Assembly: GCA_037974335.1 (NCBI GenBank)
Contig: CM075760.1
Span: 19,004,960-19,068,959, forward strand
DNA length: 64,000 nucleotides
Reading direction: 5' to 3'
DNA from: Prionace glauca
Lineage: Eukaryota > Chordata > Chondrichthyes > Carcharhiniformes > Carcharhinidae
Position numbers and translations under genes: made by a program. Positions within the stretch are counted from its first letter, which is position 1; every line of letters starts with the position of its first letter. Shown here piece after piece: positions 32,100 to 42,300 of this stretch. Below the pieces are notes generated by a model. It made no database searches, was not told where the DNA came from, and worked only from the letters and a program-made list of their open reading frames with translations.

Positions 32100-33350
32100 T
32101 TGCAGCAATTTTTAGTGTTTTAACTATTTAAACAACACAGAAATAATGCCACAAAGCCAAACCACTGCACAAATTTTAAACATTCACAGTGACTGCACCA
32201 CAGAATCTCCTCAGCAGAAACACAACAAAACACATCAATGAGGGAATGAATCCGCTTCACAGAAAAACAGATCAATTATCCATTCAACAGAATCAAATGT
32301 AACATTGCAAAATAAATCTCAATATCGAATCTAGCAAACCAGCTGTTAATCAATTATTAAACTAAACAGAAATCTAGAATAATAGCAATAGCATTGCGAG
32401 GAGGTGGAATTTGTCCAACAAATTAGCGTTGAAACTTTATCACATCTTATTCATATTGGGTCATATTTCAAACATATTTAAACATTTGGATGGTAAAAGT
32501 TCCAGCCATCAAATGCCACCGAGATTAAACATTGCCGATACCCCAAAATCTGAATGCAGTGACAAACTATGTTCTGAACGAGCGGCTTAAGCCGTTATGA
32601 CTAAAGATTTTAAACATACAAACACAATAAACCCTGCTTTATTTCTCCCAGCAGTCATGCATCAAGCAGTTGCGACCCGCAGAATGCTCATATTCAATCA
32701 CAAAACGTGTAACAGCTCAGTGTCACTGAGCTCAAACAATGCAGAAATACCAAATTAATTCACAAATTTTACGTATTTAAAGTCACCCAGATACATAATC
32801 TCCTCACCAGAAAAAAAAAACGCATCACTGAGAGACTGAACCCCGCTTCATGCGGAAGCAGCTCAATTCTACAAACACTCTCAACAGAATCAAATATAAC
32901 ATTTACAGAAATGTTTAATGTAAATTCCAGCCAATTCGCCCATCACCAAACTAATTCATGTTTAGAATAAGCAGAAATTATTGCACAGCAGCACCAGCAT
33001 TGTGAGTGAGTGGAACATTTTCACTGGATAAATATAGAAATTTTAGATTGTTTTAAATTTTTGGTACAAATTTCAAACACTTGTGCAGTAGATGGTACAA
33101 ACCGCAGCCACTAGATGTCACCGAGATTAAACGCTGCAGAAACGCTGAATTGTATAACAGACATTCGGATTTTAAAGTAACCCAACCACACAATAACCTC
33201 AACAGATAAACGCAAAATCCCGACAATTTGGGATTGAATCCCTCAGCAGCACCTATTGTCCAGAAAGAGCGGAATTCTAAAACCCCTTTGCAGCAGAATC
33301 ACAGGAAACATTGTAACAATTCTCAACCGAGAATCCACCAAACTCACATT
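32100..33350. repeat. three tandem related segments 3' of J
   Basis: Copies start at about 32130, 32730 and 33165. Shared landmarks: CACAAATTTTA, AATCTCCTCA(C/G)CAGAAA, ACTGAACC/ATGAATCC-CGCTTCA, CAACAGAATCAAAT(G/A)TAACA, AAACATT, and ATG(C/T)CACCGAGATTAAAC at the end of copies 1 and 2. Copy 3 is shorter (AATAACCTCAACAGATAAAC, AGCAGAATCACAGGAAACAT). Copy 3 ends about 90 bp from the J exon. Confidence 0.7.
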
Positions 33351-33437
33351 TATGTTACCACATGGATTATTAGTATAGATAAAAATATAAAACAAAGACA
33401 CATGTAAACCAATTCTCAATAAGTGGATGGTTCTTAC

Positions 33438-33485
33438 CTGTCGTCACCGTCACCATGGTCCCTTGTCCCCAGTAGTCGAAGTAGT
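33438..33485 (-). CDS. IgH J segment
   Basis: The 48-nt germline J reads YFDYWGQGTMVTVTT with the WGQG beta-bulge motif and ends CAG|GTAAGAA, phase 1, matching CH1. It is the only J seen in the cluster, as in other shark IgM clusters. Confidence 0.96.
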
Positions 33486-33524
33486 CACAGTGTCACATTC
33501 CGTAGGCTGTGTCATACAATAACC
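33486..33524 (-). promoter_or_regulatory. J recombination signal, 23-bp spacer
   Basis: On the minus strand: nonamer GGTTATTGT (33516-33524), 23-bp spacer, heptamer CACTGTG (33486-33492) directly abutting the J. Pairs with the 12-spacer 3' side of D2. Confidence 0.95.
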
Positions 33525-33849
33525 GTCCCTGCACAAAATAGAGACAAATTCACCATTATTTTAAATATTCACAAACCCAAGGAAAAGCAAAATCAATTAA
33601 AGTTTATCAAATTATGATTGTATTTCTGGATATCATTTGACATTCATAAATGACCCTAAAGTTTTATATTTCACAGAGTTACAGCTGAACATGTTGTTGA
33701 AAACACACATCGATAATTGAGTAATTATCAAGATTTTCCATGTTTATTCCTGCCATGTGGTCAGTGCTGGACATAAATAATACTGTACTGTGATTACAGT
33801 TGGGATTTAAAAGTGACACTGATTCAGTTTCAGTCAATCAGTGCTGAGG

Positions 33850-33918
33850 GGTTTTTGTATTGACAGTAACTGCTGTGCCATCCCAGTTATCACAGTGAGA
33901 CACAGCATGACAAATACT
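33850..33918 (-). other. D2 segment with 12/12 RSSs
   Basis: On the minus strand: nonamer AGTATTTGT (33910-33918), 12-bp spacer, heptamer CACTGTG (33891-33897), core ATAACTGGGATGG (33878-33890), heptamer CACAGCA (33871-33877), 12-bp spacer, nonamer ACAAAAACC (33850-33858). Both sides carry 12-bp spacers, as in the second D of horn shark IgM clusters. It can therefore join J (23) on one side and D1 (22) or V (23) on the other. The 3' heptamer is consensus only in CACAG. Confidence 0.94.
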
Positions 33919-34227
33919 GAGGCGGACTGTTAACTATAAAATACAGACAGTTAATTTCACTGCTATTTCAAAAGCCTGTTTCCAGCTCGCTAAGGGTGAG
34001 TCAGTGAGATATTTCAATTTTTACTGGTCATGATATTAATAAAAGGGGTTAGAAACTTTTACACTCTCTGTGCACATTCAGCGTGTAAATCAATAACAAT
34101 AAAATTGAAGCATTTTACATCCTAAAAAGAAACAAAGCTGTTTCTCAGTATTATTTTGTTGAACCCTCATTTACTTTGGCATTCGGCAATGGCATTGGTC
34201 ACAAATTTAAGCAACGTCCTTTTCTGA
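33919..34227. other. D1-D2 spacer
   Basis: About 310 bp, AT-rich, no other RSS pair or gene seen. Confidence 0.7.
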
Positions 34228-34308
34228 GGTTTTTGTATGAGGATGGCGCTTTTCTCAGCACGGTGACTCCCATAGTATATCACAGTGACACACACCCATA
34301 CAAAAACT
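34228..34308 (-). other. D1 segment with 12/22 RSSs
   Basis: On the minus strand: nonamer AGTTTTTGT (34300-34308), 12-bp spacer, heptamer CACTGTG (34281-34287), core ATATACTATGGGAGT (34266-34280), heptamer CACCGTG (34259-34265), 22-bp spacer, nonamer ACAAAAACC (34228-34236). The 12 side faces V (23) and the 22 side faces D2 (12), so the spacers enforce V-D1-D2-J order. Confidence 0.95.
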
Positions 34309-34655
34309 GCACTCACTCTGTTCAGTACTGCTGTTCAATATTCACTTTAAAAGGACCATTAATTTCGCTCTAATGTAAAATGTAGGCAAATGTTTATACA
34401 ACACAATCTATCAGAAATATTAACAAGAGTAATATATCGTATGTGGTACTTGCTGAAACTACAATGAAAATAAAGTCAGTGAAAAGCTCACCAGTTATAT
34501 CGGTGAGTTTGGGAAGATTTACTGTTAAATGCTTTCTGCGTTACTTTTTTTTAAACACGATTATAGTTTGGTTGTGACCAGCCTCGATCATATTGCATTT
34601 AAAACAGATACTGACCTTCAGGTTATGATGGAAGTTGCGGAACCCCCTCCCGGGC

Positions 34656-34694
34656 TGTTCTTGTCCGGGTGAAGCCCTGGATCCTCTCGCTGTG
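34656..34694 (-). promoter_or_regulatory. VH recombination signal, 23-bp spacer
   Basis: Minus strand heptamer CACAGCG (34688-34694) directly after the GAC codon of CARD, 23-bp spacer, nonamer ACAAGAACA (34656-34664). Shows that V is in germline, not pre-joined, form. Confidence 0.95.
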
Positions 34695-35002
34695 GTCTCT
34701 GGCACAGTAATAGATGGCCGTGTCTTCAATTTTTAGGCTCCTCATGTCCAAAGAGGAGATTTTACTTGAAGTGTCTGTGGACACAGTAAATCGACCCTGA
34801 ATTGATGGCGCGTAGTAACTGTTGCCGGTATAAGTATAGTAGCTGGCCAGCCACTCCAGGCCCTGTCCGGGAACCTGCCGGATCCAACCCATGCCGTAGC
34901 TGCTAAGATCGAACCCGCTGGTTTTACAGGTCAGTTTCAGGGAGCCTCCGGGATGCCCGGTCGCTGCCTGTGGCTGGGTCAACACAACCTCCGACTGGAC
35001 AC
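34695..35002 (-). CDS. IgH VH exon (germline)
   Basis: Acceptor ATTTTTACAG, then the end of the leader (GVQS) and mature VH: FR1 [20 protein letters not shown] ending TCKTS, CDR1 [10 protein letters not shown]2 [20 protein letters not shown]2 [11 protein letters not shown]3 from [18 protein letters not shown] to [12 protein letters not shown]. All hallmark residues are present (first Cys, FR2 Trp, DTAIYYC). The wording is close to known shark IgM VH. AGC-type hotspot codons (AGC AGC TAC) occur in CDR1. It is open and functional-looking. Confidence 0.97.
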
Positions 35003-35134
35003 CTGTAAAAATAGATCAAAAACACCGGGGGTTAATCCTAGTGAAATGATTGCTGACTCTGGAACATTCCAGAGAGAGACTAACACTGAGACAGTAACAG
35101 TGAGAGATTTGAACAATAATAAAAAAATACTCAC

Positions 35135-35180
35135 CAGATAAGAAAGTCAGCAACAAACTGAGAGAAATGGCCGACCTCAT
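35135..35180 (-). CDS. IgH leader exon
   Basis: ATG at 35180 starts MRSAISLSLLLTFLSG, a short hydrophobic signal peptide; donor TCTG|GTGAGT. The length of 46 nt equals the standard L-PART1. The intron to the V exon is 132 bp. The next in-frame residues GVQS come from the V exon. Confidence 0.95.
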
Positions 35181-35269
35181 CTTTCTGGTAATTTGGGGGA
35201 AATGGTTGTGTCAGGAACTCAGTGAACAAACCAGCCCCCGGACTGTTGGATTCCGGTCCCAGTGAGCGG

Positions 35270-35279
35270 TATTTAAATA
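35270..35279 (-). promoter_or_regulatory. TATA-like box of the VH promoter
   Basis: TATTTAAATA lies about 90 bp upstream of the leader ATG. I found no exact octamer (ATGCAAAT or ATTTGCAT) in the 250 bp upstream, although the octamer is the usual VH promoter element. Confidence 0.5.
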
Positions 35280-35300
35280 CCCGGCAGAAGGGGGCGGCTT

Positions 35301-35344
35301 TCCAGGCGCCGCCTGTTGATTCCCTGCTGGAGGCGGCGCCTGGA
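35301..35344. promoter_or_regulatory. 14-bp perfect GC-rich inverted repeat
   Basis: TCCAGGCGCCGCCT (35301-35314) and AGGCGGCGCCTGGA (35331-35344) are exact reverse complements separated by 16 bp, about 20 bp upstream of the TATA-like box. Each arm contains GGCGCC. It is a GC island in an AT-rich flank. Confidence 0.8.
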
Positions 35345-35534
35345 TCCACGTCCCACCTTCCACACCCCCAACAGAATGGACTCGGAGATTTACAATAGAT
35401 TAATATTAAAATGGGCATTTTATCTGTATCGGGATATTTGTTTGGCTGAAATGTTCATTGCATTGTCCACATTATTTCTGATGGTGATGTTACAGTTCAT
35501 CATCTCTTTACTTTTAAAATAACTCATTCCATTG

Positions 35535-37380
35535 TAAATATGGTGATTTTATTACCACACGCCCAACAAGAAAATAAATCTAAAAATGATGAAATGACAT
35601 TTTGGAACATTAGACAATTTTGCAACAACTCCGTGTCTCTGCCACATTATAATAATAAAGCACAATTTATCAGAAGAAATACCATCGATTTCTGTAACTC
35701 AATGTGTAGGATATACAAAGTGATTCTATTTACAGTTTGGTGGCTTTCCCTGTACAAATTGGGTTTGGAGATGACAAGAATCTCTCACACAATACAATGT
35801 TTCTCCTTATATTTTCAAACTGCCCCAATCTCGAAGACAGGCCTTTGAAAATAATGAGAATCCCAACCTCCTGATAATTAAATAGTGAGTTGACAGGGAA
35901 ACATAAAATTAAATTGATTTTTGACGGAAAAGTTAATGAATCGGAACGGACACTGAGATCATTAAAGTTCTCCTTCAGCATCCAGGTCATTGCAACTCAC
36001 TCTATTGGTTACCGGCTGTGTAACATACACTGGTATTGGGAATACAGGATATCAGAGCTTTGCGGCACATTGCACAATATCACAAGAATAAATGTTTTAT
36101 CTTCCATTGAATCAGGTTATGAACTGATCATTTCTCCAATCATTGGCAGCTATGAGAGGAACTCTTCAATAACAGAAATCAGATTATACTGTACAATAGA
36201 ACACGGTGCTAATCAGGTACAAGACACGCTGCTGTTTCAATGTGATACAGAAATTTCAGAATATTCCAGGAATCCCCGGTGTACATGTCAGTTTTATGAT
36301 GTTGTTTTAATATTATTTCATGTCATTGCACCAATTTTACTTCACTGGGGAACTGGGCCCATCAACATCTCTCTCTCTCATTTCATGAAGTGATTAATAA
36401 ACAGACTTTAATTATTGGAATGAAATTTACTCGGAAACTATAGAAATGAAAAAAATGATCCGGTCACTTTATTGTTTGACATAGTATTTACTCAGGTAAT
36501 GAACAGGACACTGAATGAAAATACTTGATTAGAATGATTGCGATTTAAATTGTGGGAATTAAACATTTACTGTTTAAATGTCTGAATCCCATGTTGTCCA
36601 TTGAGCTTCACGCTAATCTGTTCCACACAGTGTTTGGCAGCAATCCAGGCTGCTGTCAAATGCTCAAAGTTATTGACAGGAAACATCTGGGGGTGTTTGT
36701 GCAGTAGATCAAAGATCAGTTTCATCAGAACTGACCGCTTGGCTCCAAGCCAACTTAAAACCCTGCATGTTATCAGTAAGGTCTATTTATAAACAAATCT
36801 ACCCAGCAACAGTACTGGAGGCACTTGAATTTTTGGAAGTTATAAATCTAGATGATGTTTTCCCATCCCTAAATAAAGGATTATTTTCCACCTTCTCTGG
36901 CACCCAATTAACAACAATGATGATTTTTCCAACACATCAGGATATTGTGATGGACGGACAGAAATAATCACAGGTAGACTGAAAAATGGCTCAGAGAGAT
37001 GATACATGCTGTTATATTTGAGCATGCACATTTATATTTTATCTCCTTTTATCTTTCCATGGGATGTTTGTTTGGAAAGACCAACACTCTTTGCCTGTCC
37101 CAAATTCCCTTAAATTGACTGGTTTTCTTGGACACTTCTGTAGATATTAAAGAGTCAGCTATTTGGCTTTCAGTCTGCAGTTATATCCTTGTGAGACAAT
37201 GTAGGGATGGCAGATTTCCTCCATTGGGGAATCAGAGCGGTTCCAATGATCGCAATTACTATCCATTCCAGATTTATCAATAGAATTCAAAATCTACCTG
37301 CGGGAAGGGTCTGACTTAAATCCCTGTCCTCTCATCATTGCCCTGGGCCTCTGGCTCACTGGATCAATTAAAATAATTGA
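35535..37380. repeat. Ig upstream flank, copy A of a duplication
   Basis: Non-coding flank of the VH promoter that matches 43930-46300 in order and orientation. Landmarks: GAGTTGACAGGGAAACATAA (35886), AGCATCCAGGTCATTGCA (35976), CATTGCACAATATCACAAGA (36068), TGTTTGGCAGCAATCCAGGC (36631), TATTTATAAACAAATCTACC (36783) and AGGGATGGCAGATTTCCTCC (37203). The end of this stretch (about 36980-37340) is a decayed SINE on the minus strand that is shared by both copies. Confidence 0.85.
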
Positions 37381-38282
37381 TGTCACCATCTACACAAACA
37401 ATAAATGTATGACTGTGTTGACACAGGAATGAATGACATTTGAATGACTGATGGATGAATGATTGTTGGATGCCTGAATATTTTGATTGCGGAATTAGTG
37501 AATGGATTGGTGGATTCATTGATAAATGGGACTGAATGATGCTGTTCTACATTTCCATATTTGTGTTTGACTACTTCATAAATTGAAACAACTCCTTTAT
37601 TCAATATGTGTCCATCAATCCTTCCAGAGTGTCTGGGTGAAATACATTCCGAGTTTCTCGGGAGTTAGCAAGCTGATCCTCTTGAAGAGTAGGGGCAGAT
37701 TTTCCTGCAGTTCGCATGGTTCATTTCTCTGCTGATGCTGAATTTTCATATCCAGGACAGAAAGAGAGAGCGTGATTTGGTTGAGGAGGAATGATTGTAC
37801 TATATAAAATACTGGTTCTTTCATATACAACAAATCAATCAACAAACCCTCACCCAAATTAGTGAAGACAACAGGGTGAAAAGTAAATAAAGTAGCAACA
37901 GAAATATTTGTGATGCTCACTGGAAAACTACAAGTGTAACATTATTTCCCAAAACAGTGTAATAATGATTCGGAATTTAAAGATTCAGTAACTTCACATG
38001 AAGTGCCGGTTGTTCCATTTATATCATCACTTTGAAAACCATCACACACTCCAGCTATGTACCAGGACTTTCTGTGTGATGATGAGGTGGTGACTTGTCA
38101 ATGAAGTGCAGAGGCTGCTGGTTAGCTGTTCATATCCTCGGTCTGAATTAATTCCATTCCCCACTGAATTCTGGGACAGATTTTATTTCTTGGTGTCAAA
38201 AAGCCAATGTGTTGTCAATAAAGTTTAATATCAATAAATTATACGAAGCAAAGTACAGTTATATATCAATGCCGAAATGCCG
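37381..38282. other. no gene seen
   Basis: Between the duplicated flank and the next repeat. Contains ATGAATGA-type short repeats near 37425-37470; otherwise nothing recognisable. Confidence 0.5.
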
Positions 38283-38780
38283 AAAATAAACAGAAAATAC
38301 TGGAGAATCTCAGTAACATCTGTGGAGACAGAATAGAGCCTTTGTTTCACATCTGGATGACCCTTCGGCAGAGTATCCCTGCTGCTTTGGAGAGATCATC
38401 ATTGCTTCCTACAACGTGTTAGAAAAGCTGCATAAATTTCCTGTGAGATGGGAATAACAGAAATAATAGATACTATTTCGAGACACTCACATAAGCTGCA
38501 TCAATTCACAGAGTGATCCCAAATATCAGAACAAACTTCTTCATCCTAAACTAATCAACATCCCAATCAGAAACTATATTCTCAAAAAAATCCTAATCCC
38601 TGTCCACCCACATCATTTCTCAATGTCATCATCCTCTTCAATTTCTTCCAAAAAAAACCACACTGACTCGAAACGTTGGCTCTATTCTCTCTCCACAGAT
38701 GCTGTCAGACCCGTTGAGATTTTCCAGCATTCATTATTTTTGTTTCAGTTTCCCGAATCTGCAGTATTTTGCTTTTATCA
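38283..38780. repeat. paired inverted dispersed repeat
   Basis: Plus-strand copy at 38283-38370 (AACAGAAAATACTGGAGAAT, ACATCTGTGGAGACAGAATA) and complementary copy at 38660-38780 (GAAACGTTGGCTCTATTCTC, CCACAGATGCTGTCAGACCC, TTGAGATTTTCCAGCATTC). The two could fold back on each other. Single copies are at 160-240 and 43030-43180. Confidence 0.65.
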
Positions 38781-38809
38781 AACTGATGAACATAATTGGT
38801 GAACTAATT

Positions 38810-39060
38810 GTTTATCTGTATGAATTGAGGATAACTGGGAAATTGGAATAACCCCGCCTGGAAATTCCTCTCCAAGTAACTCACAAACATCACTTGGGCC
38901 ACTCCTTTACTTACGCTGCGTCGGAGTCCAGGAACACCCTCCCTAAGAGCACTGTTGGTGTACCTACACTGCAGGTTCTGCAGCAATTGAATAAGGCGGC
39001 TCACCACCAGCTCACCGAATGCAATTAGCAATGGGGAATAAATGGGGGCCTAGACAACGT
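38810..39060 (-). repeat. dispersed repeat (same family as 29040-29330)
   Basis: Landmarks CCAGGAACACCCTCCCTAAG, AGCACTGTTGGTGTACC, TGCAGCAATTGAATAAGGCG, CTCACCACC, CAATTAGCAATGGGGAATAA. Confidence 0.7.
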
Positions 39061-41835
39061 CGCTTTCCTATCATAGAGTAATTTTAAATATACTCATCAT
39101 TATATATCAATGAGATCTGGTGAATGGAATTATTAAATTGCAAATGGATGGTAATTCGTGAAAATAATTATTATCTTTTTGGACTTTCTTTTATATTCTC
39201 CTTATTCGGTCCAGTGTCAGTAATTACTCAGCACTGTCTCAGTTCATGTCTAAGAAGCTCCTATATCAGTAAAACTGTGCGAGATACTGTCTCAGTTTTA
39301 TTTTCCTTGACACTGTTATTTTAAAAAATGTTTCTTTCACGGGATTTGGGTCTGATTGGAATTTGGCATTTGACCATCCCCACGTGGCACTCGGCCCTAA
39401 CACATTATTATTTTCTTGAAGCAGGCCCCTGTTTATATTAAAATACAGCCTCGCTCTGTTAATATTCTGCTGGACCAGAGCTCAGTTTACATTGCACACG
39501 GCATTCTCTCTGGTTATGTAATATTTGATACTCACCCTGTGTATATATTTCACTGTGCCAATTTTGTTCCTGCGCTTAACTATGCCTCTCTTTGAATTAG
39601 GTTTGTTTTACTCCACGGTTTTGTGAGATGAAGAGATAATATGTTGGGATAAAAAAGATTCCTATCAGGCAAGATCCAGAAACGGGCAATATTGGATCAC
39701 CAGTATTTTATTGTGCTGTAATTTTCTTTGTTTTTTTGTTCTTCATTGACAGTACATGCTACACAGGACTTGATATCCACTTTCACTGTAGTCAGCAGAA
39801 GTAGATTTCAGATTTCTTTTCCAGTGTCCAAAACCTCACACGGTTTGCCCTTGCAGAAGGATGCAGAGAATTGTGTTCTCCCAGCCACTTTAATCATTAC
39901 TGGCATTGACCAATGCAGTGAAAACTGAGACCATGTCTAATAAAATATAAACGTGGATATGGACAATTGCAGAAATAAGATTGCATCTACTTTGATACAA
40001 ACAGAGAGAGATCTACATTAATGTAAACAGAGATAATGTCTAGTTTAATATAAACAGAAACATGGTGACATACAATATAGTAAAAAGTCTGACAACACCA
40101 GGTTTTAGTCCAACCGATTTATTTGATAATATTCAATAACAATATAAGCAGGGACAGCGTCTAATTTAGTACAGACAGATAATATATCCAATTAACTATG
40201 TGCAAAGACAGACAACATAACATTCTACATGCAAGGTAGAAAGAGTTAGGATCCAGTGGAAAATAAACGAAGGCATGGCTCATAATACGAGCTGACACAG
40301 GGTAAATTTACTGTAATATAAAGATACTGGTTCAATCCCCATGAAATTTGTAAAGACGGCCAACTCTCCCATCAAAATCTTACAGGACAGGAGTAACATG
40401 GGGTTCGCTGCAGATTGCAAAGTCCCCTCTGTACTGACAAATTAATAACTCCCAAAGCAGGAATAGCATGAGTGAAATGCAAAGTGAATCTCCCTCTAAA
40501 CTGTCCAATTCAAACATTCTCACAACAGTATACTGTCTATAAACAGAGTGAAACTCCGTCTACAAATCTGTTCAAACAAAATTAAGGCAGAAAGAGCATG
40601 GACACACTTCTATGTAAAAACTCTCCTGCACTCTTCCTTCCGAGATCCAGGAGGCAGGTTTAAATTAGTGTTAGGTATGGGGGAAAGAGCCGTCCACACA
40701 TTTCCACAAAACACACCCAAGGTCATGTACAGCAGAGATTAAATACGGATTACATCTTCCCTGATAAAGATATATCAACATTCATAAGTCAGAAACGATG
40801 AGTTTGGACGCAGCGTAAATGTTCCTCTACACTGTCCAGTCAAATACTCCAAGGACAGGGACAACACCGGCTAAATATAGGGAAAGATTCCACATTGAAT
40901 CCTTATCCGAGGTTAGGTGCAGAAGAAAATCTTTCAAGCATTTCAAGATCATTGATTTCTCAAGAGATCTTTTAGAGTAAATCTCACTCACAGATTCCAA
41001 TTTATTGAATTATATTCTTTTAGAAACCTGTACCTGTGGCTGAGAGAACACATTGGGCAGACATTGACTTTATGCTGTGGAGTGAAGACGATGAACCATC
41101 GTGGAGAGACAAGACACAGAACCAGACAGGAGAAAGACAGAGAGAGAGATGAAACACAGGGCATTTCCATGAACACGTTTGCCATTTTATTTCGGGATCA
41201 GAAGGATTATTTCCTAATTCTGAACATAGATATCATCATGATATTTTTCCTCACATAACTGATGAATAAAGAATGTTGAAAAACAACCATTACTGGAATC
41301 CGTTGATTGATTTGCATGGTTCTCTCTATTTCTGTGCTGTGTTGGTGGGGAAATATTTGTTGTGTTTTTGTCAGTCAACAATCTCATTTAGAATTACTAT
41401 TCTTGTATTTATTTACATAAATACCTCACTGTTTACAATGAAATGTTCATGACAGGAAAATCAGATAAACCGTCACTTACTGATCAGTTTCAACTCAAAA
41501 TAGCGATTTATTTTAAGAATTTTAACAGTTGGTTCAAAATGAATAAAAACTTTTTGAACATACATTACACCAGTTGTATTTAATTAAAATAAAATGGTAC
41601 ATTTCATTTCAGAATTAGTTCTGAAAGTTCTGATGTCACAATTAATAAAGTATCTGTGAATAGGCTGATATTCCACTGAATGATAATCTGATTGAGGATT
41701 TAATCTGTTTAAACTAGACAAGTTAAATTAAAAAAACAGATCTGATGTCTGAAATATTCCTTCACAAATAGTGATCACACTCACATGAGGGAAGTGTAAA
41801 AATGTGGTTATCACTAAGAGATACGATTATTTTTG
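39061..41835. other. no gene seen
   Basis: AT-rich DNA without supported genes. A foldback-element scrap lies at 40080-40130 (TCTGACAACACCAGGTTTTA). A perfect octamer ATTTGCAT is at 41310-41317 but lacks a neighbouring V gene or TATA box. Confidence 0.5.
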
Positions 41836-41839
41836 CTCC

Positions 41840-42300
41840 CTCACAGGCGGGTTCGATTCTAACATTGGGTGACTGTGTGTGGTTTTCACATTCTATCCAT
41901 ATCCATGTGAGTTTCCTCCGAGTGCTCCAGTTTCCTTCCACAGTCCCAGGATATGCAGGTTAGGTGGATTGGCTATGATAAATTGCCCCTTAGCGCCCAA
42001 TGATGTGCAAATTAGAATCATAGAATCCCTACAGTGCAGAAGTAGAGCATTTGGTTCATCAAGTCTGCTATCCGGCAGAGCATCCTTCCCAGGCCCAATG
42101 TAAATTGTCTATGCTAAATTTCCTGTTAGTGTCCAATAATGTGTAGGTTCGGGGGATTAGCCTGTGAATATGTGTGGTTGCCGGGATCGGATGAACGCTT
42201 GCCTAGGTAGGATGCTGTGCTGGAGATCCCGCTGCAGAGTTATTGGACCGAATGACCATGTTGAACTGTAGGGATTCTATGATTTTATGCTACTATGATC
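41840..42300 (+). mobile_element. SINE with a nested SINE 3' end
   Basis: Plus-strand SINE: GGCGGGTTCGATTCTAACAT (B-box), GTGAGTTTCCTCCGAGTGCT, TTTCCTTCCACAGTCCCAGG, ATAAATTGCCCCTTAG, resuming with GTGTCCAATAATGTG and ending GGACCGAATGACC, ATTCTATGATTTTATG. Positions about 42012-42105 (AATCATAGAATCCCTACAGT) are a 3' end in the opposite direction inserted into it. Confidence 0.8.

Larger units (their letters stand above)
29331..33350. other. AT-rich intron segment with internal duplications
   Basis: A gene-free, AT-rich stretch next to J. It contains a direct duplication of about 270-300 bp (29815-30115 and 31165-31435) and a run of three related segments between 32100 and 33350. The position suits the heavy-chain intronic enhancer or a matrix attachment region; no perfect octamer was found. 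Confidence 0.6.
23270..33437 (-). other. J-CH1 intron (10.2 kb)
   Basis: From the J donor (CAG|GTAAGAA) to the CH1 acceptor. In order of transcription: AT-rich duplicated segments (33.35-29.8 kb), a dispersed repeat, GT-rich repeat (28.8-27.9 kb), SINE, long CTCA/GAGT repeat (27.0-25.0 kb), a G-rich AGCT-bearing block (24.96-24.29 kb), then LINE and foldback scraps. In other vertebrates this intron holds the heavy-chain enhancer and, in tetrapods, the Smu switch region. Confidence 0.85.

Noticed and set aside
41310-41317. Octamer ATTTGCAT as an Ig promoter
   Set aside because: No V gene, leader or TATA box nearby; an 8-bp match is expected by chance in 64 kb.
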